Positions 1 to 6,243 of a DNA stretch of 7,593 bases are shown piece by piece. The notes under the pieces were generated by a model. The model did no database searches. It was not told where the DNA came from and saw only the letters and a program-made list of their open reading frames with translations. Both the position numbers and the translations under genes were made by a program. Source of the stretch: an uncultured Eubacterium sp. Lineage in GTDB: Bacteria; Bacillota_A; Clostridia; Lachnospirales; Lachnospiraceae. Every line of letters begins with the position of its first letter. Positions within the stretch are counted from its first letter, which is position 1. The stretch is taken from NCBI GenBank assembly GCA_948468465.1, contig CAOKJJ010000210.1:1-7593 (forward strand). Reading direction: 5' to 3'.

Positions 1-150
1 TAGCCACTGGCTGTAAGCCAGGGGCGGATTACGCGACGCGACCGGACGCAGCCACAGAGTTCATGCAGAATGCTTAGGGATTCTTAACATTCTGGAGTAG
101 GAGCCGAAATCCAGGCCCCGCCCCTCATCCAGCGTCCGCATAGCCACAAA
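1..150. ncRNA. Candidate structured RNA or repeat element, strand unknown
   Basis: The segment is GC-rich (87 of 150 bases by hand count) beside an AT-richer flank. Seen directly are a hairpin at 7-21 (CTGGCT, loop GTA, AGCCAG), a hairpin at 67-93 (AGAATG plus TTA pairing with TAA plus CATTCT, one bulged C), and a 5-bp stem CTGGA 92-96 with TCCAG 110-114. Two longer-range 7-bp complements are GGGGCGG 21-27 with CCGCCCC 118-124, and CGGACGC 43-49 with GCGTCCG 132-138. These two cross, so together they would form a pseudoknot enclosing the local hairpins. AGCCAC recurs at 2-7, 50-55 and 142-147. There is no convincing reading frame. I cannot assign an RNA family. The purine- and A-rich unpaired stretches on the plus strand slightly favour that strand. 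The element may continue left of the window. An extragenic repeat is the main alternative. Confidence 0.4.
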
Positions 151-199
151 AAAGCCCAGCATTACACCACTCTGCACAGGAAATTGTTTTTAAGTTCCT

Positions 200-241
200 A
201 AAAAATAAGACTGCCGGAAACGGCTCGTTTTCCTGCAGTCT
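200..241 (-). terminator. Rho-independent terminator of the ATPase gene
   Basis: On the minus strand AGACTGC (241-235) pairs with GCAGTCT (214-208). After an A/G mismatch the stem continues with GGAAA/TTTCC and then, past a bulged A, CG/CG around the loop AGC. The stem is followed by TTATTTTTT. It lies about 70 bases after the ATPase stop codon, and no other minus-strand gene lies between, so it ends that transcript. The opposite orientation lacks a good T-tract. Confidence 0.85.
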
Positions 242-274
242 CATTGTTTGTCGTATCCCTGCAATTTTTGCTAA

Positions 275-309
275 CTGCTTACACATTCAGCATGTAATGC
301 AGCCTTTTT
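275..309 (+). terminator. Weak terminator-like hairpin facing right
   Basis: CTGC-TTACA (275-283) pairs with TGTAA-GCAG (293-302) with one bulged T at 298 and a 9-base loop. CC and five T residues follow on the plus strand (303-309). It would stop plus-strand transcription coming from the 1-150 element before it enters the convergent ATPase gene. The stem is AT-rich and the T-tract short, so this is tentative. Read on the minus strand it is simply a stem-loop in the ATPase 3' UTR. Confidence 0.35.
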
Positions 310-310
310 G

Positions 311-1672
311 CTACAACTGCGTCATATCAACCAGCACCAGCCTTGCGTCTTCTTTTGCTTTCGCCAGCAGCTCTTCATCAAAGCTCTTGGCGGAAAACAG
401 ATAATAATGGTCTGATTTCAGCTTTGCCTTTTTCATCGTGTCAAACAGCTTTTCGCACATTTCATATGTAAGCTGCGGTTTCGACCAGTTGCATAGCCCA
501 ATCAGATTATTTCTGGCGCTGTCCTGTGCGATAATGTCAATATTTCCGGTCTTGCCGACCCACGTTCCGGCTTTGTGTATCCGGATTGGAAGTTTTTCCA
601 CCATGTTCAAAAGTTCCAGATATTCCATACAGACCTGTACAAAATACCGGTTCATATAATCATCCAGTTCTTTCTCAATATACGTATCATAAAATGTTTC
701 CGGCGTCATCATATACAAGTCAGACAAATGCGGATAAATAAAACGGAACCAGAAGTTTACATAATTACTGCGTATTTGATAGATTCCTTTTTGCGCATTC
801 TCCCATCCGCCTGTTTCAAAAGAACTGACTTTTTCCACTACTTCAAAAGCTGCTAAATTTTTCATATACACACTGATTTTGGCTCTGGAAAATCCTGTCT
901 GGTTAAATAAATCATTGAGCTTTCGATGTCCCGCCGCAATCGCTGCCAAAATCGTATCATAAATGGCAAGCTCGCGCAGTTCACTGCCGATAAACCGCTC
1001 TGCTTCTGCAAATAAAAATCCATTTGGCGATAAAATATGCTTGCATATATTGCTGCGGATATCTTTTTTGGAATTCCAGCGATTGATATAAGAAGACACT
1101 CCGCCTAAAATCCCATATGCCTTTACACAGTCACTGACAGAATACTCCGGATAAGAACGTACCACATCCAAAAATTTCAGATCATCCAGTTTGACTATCA
1201 TGTCAATTTTTTTCATACCGTCGTCCAAAAGCTGTTCCAGCTCCTGTTCTATCCATGCGACTGAAGAACTTGACAAAATGATCAATACCGGCCCTGGATA
1301 CAGTTTCTTTGCCTTTAGCTTTAAAACGGCTTTCAAAAATTCTTCGTCACGCTTAGCTATATACTGGAATTCATCTATCACAACAACAAGCTTGCTGGCA
1401 TCTCCGCTTCGGATACGGTTGAAAAATTCAGTATAATTATATTTAGAAAGACTCAGTGTATACTGTTTTTCAATCTCATGCCCAAACTGCATGCACTGCT
1501 CCTGTGCGGATGCTTTGCGCGCACGGTAATAGAAAAATTTTTTCCCTTTACAGAAAATCCGGATCAAAGCTTCTTTATCGCACCCTTCACGTCCATACAG
1601 CACAACGAGCTGATTTCCGTTTTTTTCATATTGCTGTTCTATTTTTTTTAATTCCGTATGTCGTATTACCAT
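311..1672 (-). CDS. DUF234-type P-loop ATPase with degenerate Walker A and nuclease-like motif
   Basis: The 453-residue product has the layout of the archaeal-type ATPase/DUF234 family common in Clostridia: N-terminal AAA-like domain (about 1-190), winged helix (about 236-283) and C-terminal PD-(D/E)XK-like DUF234 domain (about 300-453). Walker B is intact (LVVVIDEFQ, residues 95-103), and a sensor-1-like strand with a serine run follows (LIILSSSS, 130-137). The P-loop reads GREGCDKE (27-34), where relatives have G-x4-GK-T/S, so the last glycine is Asp and the Thr/Ser is Glu, with only the lysine kept. In the DUF234 part IDII keeps an Asp (379), but the usual ECKW-like strand reads GLCNW (392-396), losing the acid and the lysine. 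The ATG has AGGAG six bases upstream. It has its own promoter and terminator. No transmembrane segment is seen. The cellular role of the family is not well known; I infer a nucleotide-binding regulator rather than an active ATPase or nuclease. Confidence 0.85.
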   Translation of the reverse strand: MVIRHTELKKIEQQYEKNGNQLVVLYGREGCDKEALIRIFCKGKKFFYYRARKASAQEQCMQFGHEIEKQYTLSLSKYNYTEFFNRIRSGDASKLVVVIDEFQYIAKRDEEFLKAVLKLKAKKLYPGPVLIILSSSSVAWIEQELEQLLDDGMKKIDMIVKLDDLKFLDVVRSYPEYSVSDCVKAYGILGGVSSYINRWNSKKDIRSNICKHILSPNGFLFAEAERFIGSELRELAIYDTILAAIAAGHRKLNDLFNQTGFSRAKISVYMKNLAAFEVVEKVSSFETGGWENAQKGIYQIRSNYVNFWFRFIYPHLSDLYMMTPETFYDTYIEKELDDYMNRYFVQVCMEYLELLNMVEKLPIRIHKAGTWVGKTGNIDIIAQDSARNNLIGLCNWSKPQLTYEMCEKLFDTMKKAKLKSDHYYLFSAKSFDEELLAKAKEDARLVLVDMTQL

Positions 1673-1738
1673 TGCCTTCTCCTATTGCGTATATAGTAAA
1701 TTTCATATGCTTTTGAACTAGTAAAGAAATGTATCAAA

Positions 1739-1767
1739 ATCATATCACATTTTAACTTTTTTTTCAA
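1739..1767 (-). promoter_or_regulatory. Sigma-A type promoter for the ATPase gene
   Basis: On the minus strand TTGAAA (1767-1762) is followed by a 17-base spacer and TATGAT (1744-1739), with TG one base before the -10 (extended -10). Five matches to each consensus box and exact spacing make this a strong site. Transcription would start near 1732 and give a leader of about 60 bases before the ATG at 1672. It lies in the 127-base gap after asd, in which I see no terminator. Confidence 0.7.
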
Positions 1768-1799
1768 GAGGGTGGTAAAAATTGATCAGGCAGCCCTTT

Positions 1800-2888
1800 T
1801 TATTTTTTTGTAATATATCCCTGTTCTTTTAATAATTCTGCGCATAAAACCGCTCCCCCTGCCGCTCCGCGCACTGTATTATGTGATAAGCCAATAAATT
1901 TCCAATCATACACAGAGTCTTTGCGAAGACGTCCGACACTGATCCCCATCCCATGTTCATAATCTACATCCAGCGTAATCTGCGGACGGCTGTCATCTTC
2001 TAAATATTGTATGAACTGCTTCGGCGCACTTGGAAGCGCAAGCTGCTGCGGCAGGCCGCTGTAGCTTACCAGCTTTTCAATCAGCTGTTCTTTTTCCACG
2101 GATTTATTTTTAAACTTCACGAATACTGAGGCTGTATGCCCGTTTAATACAGGCACGCGGATACACTGGCTTGTGATTAGGGGCTGTGCTGCCGGTTCGA
2201 TCACACCGTTTTTCATCTCTCCCCAGATGCGCAGCGGTTCCTTTTCGGACTTTTCTTCTTCTCCGCTTATAAAAGGAATAATGTTGCCTTCCATCTGCGG
2301 CCAGTCCGCAAATGTCTTGCCTGCACCGGAAATAGCCTGATACGTGGATACAACCACTTCGTAAGGTTCATACTCCATCCATGCGGTTAATACCGGCGCA
2401 TAAGCCTGTATCGAACAGTTCGGCTTTACAGCCACAAAGCCGCGTGTCGTACCGAGACGTTTTCTCTGATATGGAATGAGTTCCATATGCTGCGGATTGA
2501 TCTCCGGAACGACCATCGGTACATCCGGCGTCCAGCGGTGCGCGCTGTTATTGGATACTACCGGCGTTTCAGTCTTTGCGTAAGCCTCTTCGATCTTTTT
2601 AATCTCTTCCTTGGACATATCCACAGCAGAAAATACAAAGTCCACCTCTGCCGCTGTCTGTTCTATCTCATTTACATTCTTAACAACTATATGTTTTACA
2701 GCATCCGGCACCGGTGTATCCATTTTCCAGCGTCCGTTTACCGCCTCCTCATACGTCTGTCCTGCACTGCGCGGACTGGCTGCAATGGTCGTCACTTCAA
2801 ACCATGGATGATTTTCCAAAAGGGCTATAAACCTCTGGCCCACCATACCTGTTCCGCCAAGAATACCTACTTTTAATTTTTCACTCAT
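1800..2888 (-). CDS. asd: Aspartate-semialdehyde dehydrogenase, archaeal/fungal type
   Basis: The product makes L-aspartate semialdehyde from aspartyl phosphate with NADPH, the branch point to diaminopimelate/lysine, threonine and methionine; it acts in the cytosol. Counting from the chosen start (362 residues), the NADP-binding loop is GGTGMVG (11-17), the catalytic cysteine lies in KPNCS (Cys158), and the catalytic histidine in LNGHTASVF (His251). EINP (129-132) and the C-terminal NTVRGAAGGAVL helix are also typical. The motifs and length fit the archaeal/fungal-like branch (TIGR00978 type), not the E. coli-type enzyme. The frame is open upstream to a TTG at 2906, but that TTG overlaps the ribosome-binding site; the ATG at 2888 has GGAGGAG seven bases upstream and gives the expected N-terminus MSEKLKVGILG. 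It follows argH in the same direction by 68 bases. No dap or hom gene is adjacent here. Confidence 0.96.
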   Translation of the reverse strand: MSEKLKVGILGGTGMVGQRFIALLENHPWFEVTTIAASPRSAGQTYEEAVNGRWKMDTPVPDAVKHIVVKNVNEIEQTAAEVDFVFSAVDMSKEEIKKIEEAYAKTETPVVSNNSAHRWTPDVPMVVPEINPQHMELIPYQRKRLGTTRGFVAVKPNCSIQAYAPVLTAWMEYEPYEVVVSTYQAISGAGKTFADWPQMEGNIIPFISGEEEKSEKEPLRIWGEMKNGVIEPAAQPLITSQCIRVPVLNGHTASVFVKFKNKSVEKEQLIEKLVSYSGLPQQLALPSAPKQFIQYLEDDSRPQITLDVDYEHGMGISVGRLRKDSVYDWKFIGLSHNTVRGAAGGAVLCAELLKEQGYITKK

Positions 2889-2895
2889 GACTACT

Positions 2896-2902
2896 CTCCT
2901 CC
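2896..2902 (-). promoter_or_regulatory. asd: Shine-Dalgarno site that fixes the asd start
   Basis: GGAGGAG stands seven bases before the ATG at 2888. The longer frame would have to begin at a TTG (2906) directly upstream of this site and would encode MRRRVV from the ribosome-binding sequence itself, so the longer start is very unlikely. Confidence 0.85.
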
Positions 2903-2917
2903 GCAATCGTTGATTTT

Positions 2918-2923
2918 ATTATA
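2918..2923 (-). promoter_or_regulatory. Possible -10 box of an internal asd promoter
   Basis: A perfect TATAAT lies 30 bases before the asd ATG in the 68-base argH-asd gap. No good -35 stands at 16-18 bases: the best TTGCGT is 20 bases away, and at 17 there is only a CGTTTT. It could give asd partial independence from queH-argH, or be chance in AT-rich sequence. Confidence 0.3.
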
Positions 2924-2956
2924 TTAATACAGGAATCCGAAAAACGCAAGGCTTAG

Positions 2957-4381
2957 TTATGAATTTTGAAGCAGCTTTTTTTCCCAGTCTTCACTCAAAC
3001 CGGCATCCGCTGACAGATATTTTTCTTCCAGTGCAATCACCTGTTCCATAGCCGCCTTTCCAGGCGCGCCGATCGTCAGCCGTTTATTCACGCATGTTTC
3101 CATCGAAACCGCTTCATATAAGTCTGCTTCAAATACCGGACTGACCGCCTTTAATTCCTCCAGCGACAGATCTTCAATGCAACAGTTTTTCTCAATGCAG
3201 CATAACACCAGTTTTCCTACAATGCCATGCGCATCGCGGAACGCAACCCCATGATTGACAAGATAATCCGCCGCATCTGTCGCATTTGTAAATCCAAGCG
3301 CCGCGCTGTCACGCATCTTTTCTTCCCGAAACTTCATCGAAGCAAGCATTCCCTGGAACAATGCCAGACAGCCTTTTGCGGTATCAATCGCGTCAAAGGT
3401 CAGTTCTTTATCTTCCTGCATGTCTTTATTATATGCAAGCGGCAGTCCTTTCATCGTTGTAAGCAGGGAAATCAGCGCTCCGTACACACGGCCCGTTTTG
3501 CCGCGCACAAGCTCCGCAATATCCGGATTCTTTTTCTGCGGCATAATGCTGCTCCCCGTGCTGTAACCGTCATCAATCTCCACAAACTGATATTCATTGG
3601 AGTTCCAAATAATAATCTCTTCGCTGAAACGGCTCAAATGCATCATAATCGTAGATAACGCGGATAAAAATTCAATGACATAGTCTCTGTCTGATACGCC
3701 GTCCATACTGTTTAAGCAAGGTCCGTCAAAGCCCAATATCTTAGCCGTATAATCCCGGTCCAGCGGATACGTCGTGCCTGCCAGCGCGCCGCTTCCCAGC
3801 GGGCAGGCATTCATCCTCTTATAAATATCATGGATCCGCATGCGGTCACGCTTAAACATTTCAAAATAAGCGCCCATATGATGCGAAAGCGTTACAGGCT
3901 GCGCTTTTTGCAAATGCGTAAATCCCGGCATAATCGTCTCTGTATGCGCTTTCATAATTGTTAAAATCGTATGCAGCAAATCTTTCAGCAATGCATCCGT
4001 CTGCACGGCCTCCATACGGACATACATACGCATATCCAATGCTACCTGGTCATTCCTGCTTCTTCCCGTATGCAGTTTTTTGCCGGTATCACCCAGACGT
4101 CTGGTCAGCTCCGCTTCTACAAAGCTGTGAATATCTTCATACTCTGACGATATCGCAAGCGTCCCGGCCTCTGTTTCTTTTAATATCTTTATCAGCTCCT
4201 CTACAATCCGGGCCGCCTCTTCCTGCGTTAAAATCCCCTGTCTGCCAAGCATTTTTACATGCGCGATGCTTCCTAGTATATCCTGTCTGTAAAATTTCCG
4301 GTCAAACGCGATAGACGCGTTAAAATTATAAACAAGCTGGTCCGTTTCTTTTGTAAATCGGCCGCCCCATAATTGTGCCAT
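2957..4381 (-). CDS. argH: Argininosuccinate lyase
   Basis: The enzyme splits argininosuccinate into arginine and fumarate, the last step of arginine synthesis; it is a cytosolic homotetramer of the fumarase/aspartase superfamily. The 474 residues match the family's normal length. The N-terminus MAQLWGGRF is characteristic. Conserved regions follow in order: HTGRSRNDQ (104-112), the histidine region GFTHLQKAQP (153-162), and the superfamily signature GSSIMPQKKNP (276-286), whose second serine (278) is the expected catalytic residue. It is intact. Its ATG comes one base after the queH stop codon, and its ribosome-binding site (AGAGG, 4395-4391) lies inside the queH coding end, which points to cotranscription and translational coupling. 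argG, its usual pathway partner, is not beside it in this window. Confidence 0.98.
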   Translation of the reverse strand: MAQLWGGRFTKETDQLVYNFNASIAFDRKFYRQDILGSIAHVKMLGRQGILTQEEAARIVEELIKILKETEAGTLAISSEYEDIHSFVEAELTRRLGDTGKKLHTGRSRNDQVALDMRMYVRMEAVQTDALLKDLLHTILTIMKAHTETIMPGFTHLQKAQPVTLSHHMGAYFEMFKRDRMRIHDIYKRMNACPLGSGALAGTTYPLDRDYTAKILGFDGPCLNSMDGVSDRDYVIEFLSALSTIMMHLSRFSEEIIIWNSNEYQFVEIDDGYSTGSSIMPQKKNPDIAELVRGKTGRVYGALISLLTTMKGLPLAYNKDMQEDKELTFDAIDTAKGCLALFQGMLASMKFREEKMRDSAALGFTNATDAADYLVNHGVAFRDAHGIVGKLVLCCIEKNCCIEDLSLEELKAVSPVFEADLYEAVSMETCVNKRLTIGAPGKAAMEQVIALEEKYLSADAGLSEDWEKKLLQNS

Positions 4382-4382
4382 T

Positions 4383-5060
4383 TTACCGTTCCTCTCTTTC
4401 TTTTTCTTTATCTGTTTCTTTGTCTTTTTCTTTATCTTTTTTATCTTTTTCTTTATCTATAGAAAAAACACATCCACAGTAATCCTGCCTGTACATTCCA
4501 TATTCTTTTGATATCTGTACCGACCGCAAATATCCGTTTTTTTTCTTAAAATCCGAATGCAGATAAGCCACGCCATATTCTTTTGCAAGCCGTGCGCCGA
4601 TTTCATTCAGCTTCTGCGCATCTTTCCTTGGGCTGATCGACAGCGTCGTTGTAAAGTACGAAGCCCCCAGCCGCTTTGCATGCTCCGCCGCTTCCCGAAG
4701 ACGCAGTTCATAACAGGCCTCACAGCGTACGCCGCCTTCCGCAAGATGCTCCATTCCCGCAGCCATCTCATAAAAGCGCTGCGTATCATAGGCTCCTTCT
4801 ATCATGGAAGCCGGATGTTTCATGGGAAGCTGCTGCATAAAACGCCGCTGCTCCTGTACTCTATGGTAGTATTCTTCCTCTGGATAAATATTCGGATTAT
4901 AATATAAGACGGTAATCTGAAAATACTGTGATAAATATTCGAGCACATAACTGCTGCAAGGTGCACAGCAGCTATGTAATAATAAAGACGGAACCTCACC
5001 CCGGCTGGCATGAAGACAGATTCTTTCTTCCAGATCTTTTTGATAATTGCGCTTGTTCAT
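4383..5060 (-). CDS. queH: Epoxyqueuosine reductase QueH (DUF208 family)
   Basis: QueH carries out the last step of queuosine synthesis, reducing epoxyqueuosine to queuosine in the tRNA wobble position; it is the cobalamin-independent counterpart of QueG. From the start at 5060 (225 residues), the family's metal-binding cysteines are all present: HSCCAPCSS (Cys31, 32, 35), RCEAC (113, 116) and YCGC (195, 197), with NPNIYP (55-60) and TTTLSISP (137-144). These support a working iron-sulfur enzyme. The frame is open to a GTG at 5159, but residues upstream of MNKRNYQKDLE are not family-like, and a promoter candidate lies inside that stretch. An ATG at 5072 with a GGA two bases before it is the main alternative. 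The last 24 residues are an Asp/Glu/Lys/Arg repeat tail after the normal family end. No preQ1 riboswitch is seen upstream, and no other que gene is in the window. Confidence 0.93.
   Translation of the reverse strand: MNKRNYQKDLEERICLHASRGEVPSLLLHSCCAPCSSYVLEYLSQYFQITVLYYNPNIYPEEEYYHRVQEQRRFMQQLPMKHPASMIEGAYDTQRFYEMAAGMEHLAEGGVRCEACYELRLREAAEHAKRLGASYFTTTLSISPRKDAQKLNEIGARLAKEYGVAYLHSDFKKKNGYLRSVQISKEYGMYRQDYCGCVFSIDKEKDKKDKEKDKETDKEKEREER
4386..4457 (-). repeat. Purine-rich short tandem repeat encoding the charged QueH tail
   Basis: The last 24 codons of queH are built from an imperfect 12-base unit GATAAAGAAAAA (DKEK). In order the units read DKEK, DKK, DKEK, DKET, DKEK, EREER. The tract is nearly all purine on the coding strand and should be prone to replication slippage. 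Loss or gain of whole 12-base units would keep frame. Its downstream end carries the argH ribosome-binding site. Confidence 0.8.
4391..4395 (-). promoter_or_regulatory. argH: argH Shine-Dalgarno site inside the queH 3' end
   Basis: AGAGG lies nine bases before the argH ATG and codes for part of the QueH tail (EREER). With the arrangement TAA-A-ATG at the junction, ribosomes finishing queH are placed directly at the argH start. Confidence 0.6.
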
Positions 5061-5107
5061 AGCTGTATGCATCGTCCTTTCTTTGTGCATCGTCAAGTCC
5101 ATGCTCC

Positions 5108-5136
5108 ATCTTACCATGCATGGAAAGGTTTTGCAA
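5108..5136 (-). promoter_or_regulatory. Candidate queH promoter with a dyad in its spacer
   Basis: On the minus strand TTGCAA (5136-5131), a 17-base spacer and TAAGAT (5113-5108) with TG one base before the -10 form a plausible extended promoter. Each box matches consensus at four of six positions. An imperfect 18-base dyad (5110-5127, CTT-x-CCATGCATGG-x-AAG) fills the spacer and overlaps the -10, as a repressor operator would. Start of transcription near 5101 would exclude the longest reading of queH and favour the starts at 5072 or 5060. Confidence 0.4.
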
Positions 5137-5204
5137 GCAATATATGATGCTGTTTGCACTTTCCCTATTTTATAAATAATTAAGATTTTATCATATTCAT
5201 TTTA

Positions 5205-5233
5205 TTGAAACGGCACTGACGATCTGTTATACT
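5205..5233 (+). promoter_or_regulatory. Sigma-A type promoter of the AraC-family gene
   Basis: TTGAAA (5205-5210), 17 bases, then TATACT (5228-5233) preceded by TG one base earlier give a strong extended -10 promoter. Transcription would begin near 5240, leaving a leader of about 67 bases. A second TATAAT at 5237-5242 lacks a good -35. Confidence 0.75.
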
Positions 5234-5241
5234 CGGTATAA
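5227..5241. promoter_or_regulatory. Perfect dyad over the -10, possible operator
   Basis: TTATAC-TCG-GTATAA is a perfect 6-bp inverted repeat covering the -10 and the start region of the AraC-family promoter. A related half-site CTATAC recurs at 5268-5273, 41 bases downstream, within a shorter GTAT...ATAC dyad (5260-5273). Autoregulation by the encoded regulator is one reading. Because TATAAT-like sequence is itself easily palindromic, chance remains possible. Confidence 0.35.
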
Positions 5242-5306
5242 TTACTTATGCAGCGGTCTGTATCATCCTATACGCAGCAGCTGCAATACAAAAGGAGTCC
5301 CCTGCA

Positions 5307-6239
5307 ATGCCAAACAAAGGAAGTAACAAAATTGAATTCAGATATTATAAAATGCCCGATGACGTCCCTTTTTTAGCATTGTTTGGTGAAAAATGGAATC
5401 AGCAGTATGGGAAAGGCATCGACTATCTTCATTTCCATAATTATTTAGAAATCGGCTACTGCTATGAAGGGACCGGGACGCTTGTCATTGGAAAAGAAAA
5501 ACATCGCTATTTTAAAGGCTGCTTTTCGGTCATTCCTCAAAACTGTGTACATACCACTGACAGTGATCCTGACACGATCAGCAGCTGGGAATATTTGTTT
5601 ATTGATATTGACACTCTGCTTTCCCAGATCTGTCAAAGCGGAATCCGGCGTATCAACCAGATTTCTTCCCGGATTAACTGCAGGGCTTTTTTAACGCAGG
5701 AACAAAAGAGCCCCAAAATCGGCCAGACCATCCGAGGCATTTTAAATCTGATGCGGCGAAAAGAGGATTTCTATCTGGAAGAAGCAAAAGCAGAATTGGT
5801 AGTGCTTTTAATGAATATCGCGCGAGAGAACAGTATCAATCGCTTGTCCGATAAATTGCCGGCAAAAGAAACCATTCCTATTGCCCAATCTTTGGACTAC
5901 ATTTCCATGCACTATATGGACCCGTTGAGAATCGAAGACCTTGCATCCAACTGCCATTTAAGCGAATCCCATTTCCGCAAAATTTTTTCTTCGTATATGG
6001 GTATGGGGCCAATGGAATATTTGAATATGGTTCGTGTGAGAGCTGCATGTGACCTGCTAAAGCGAACCGATGATTTTGTATCGGATATCGCAAACAAGTG
6101 CGGTTTTACGACCTTTTCTACTTTTATTAGAAATTTTAAAAAAATAATGGGCGTTTCGCCAAATGAATGGCGCAAACGCCCGGATAATTATGAACAGCAG
6201 CTTTTAAAAGCCCAAATCCATATGGAGAACGGATGGTAA
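5307..6239 (+). CDS. AraC-family transcriptional regulator with N-terminal cupin
   Basis: The 310-residue protein is a cytosolic DNA-binding regulator. The N-terminal half carries a sugar-sensing cupin of the AraC-binding type: HFHNYLEIGYCYEGTGTLVIG (42-62), then a second strand set ending in IPQNCVH (76-82). The C-terminal AraC/XylS domain has two helix-turn-helix units, the first at 208-232 (RIEDLASNCHLSESHFRKIF) and the second at 258-290, ending in the family signature FIRNFKKIMGVSPNEWRK. The ATG has AGGAG nine bases upstream and a strong promoter. It converges on a sugar ABC permease operon with only four bases between stop codons. Such pairs commonly act together, so it most likely activates that importer in response to its sugar or a product. 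The ligand cannot be read from the sequence. Confidence 0.93.
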   Translation: MPNKGSNKIEFRYYKMPDDVPFLALFGEKWNQQYGKGIDYLHFHNYLEIGYCYEGTGTLVIGKEKHRYFKGCFSVIPQNCVHTTDSDPDTISSWEYLFIDIDTLLSQICQSGIRRINQISSRINCRAFLTQEQKSPKIGQTIRGILNLMRRKEDFYLEEAKAELVVLLMNIARENSINRLSDKLPAKETIPIAQSLDYISMHYMDPLRIEDLASNCHLSESHFRKIFSSYMGMGPMEYLNMVRVRAACDLLKRTDDFVSDIANKCGFTTFSTFIRNFKKIMGVSPNEWRKRPDNYEQQLLKAQIHMENGW

Positions 6240-6243
6240 TCTT

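Noticed and set aside
61..162. A 33-residue minus-strand frame (MLGFFVAMRTLDEGRG...) across the GC-rich element
   Set aside because: No good ribosome-binding site or promoter, and the same bases form complementary arms; it is best read as a chance frame over an RNA or repeat.
1768..1809. T-box-like end on the plus strand (AGGGTGG, then GCAGCCC and T-rich run)
   Set aside because: The ACCGCG part is missing, the arms pair poorly, the upstream plus strand is antisense to the ATPase, and no plus-strand gene follows.
2889..2906. N-terminal extension of Asd from a TTG
   Set aside because: The extension is the ribosome-binding site itself; the ATG at 2888 gives the family N-terminus.
5061..5159. 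N-terminal extension of QueH from a GTG at 5159
   Set aside because: The 33 extra residues are not family-like and overlap a promoter candidate; the downstream Met fits the family start.
5205..5220. Catabolite-repression (cre) site at the AraC-family promoter
   Set aside because: TTGAAACGGC resembles cre but is off by one position and lacks the matching second half.
6200..6211. 12-base palindrome GCTTTTAAAAGC near the end of the AraC-family gene
   Set aside because: It would make only a 4-bp stem with an AT loop and has no T-tract, so it is not a terminator; probably codon chance.
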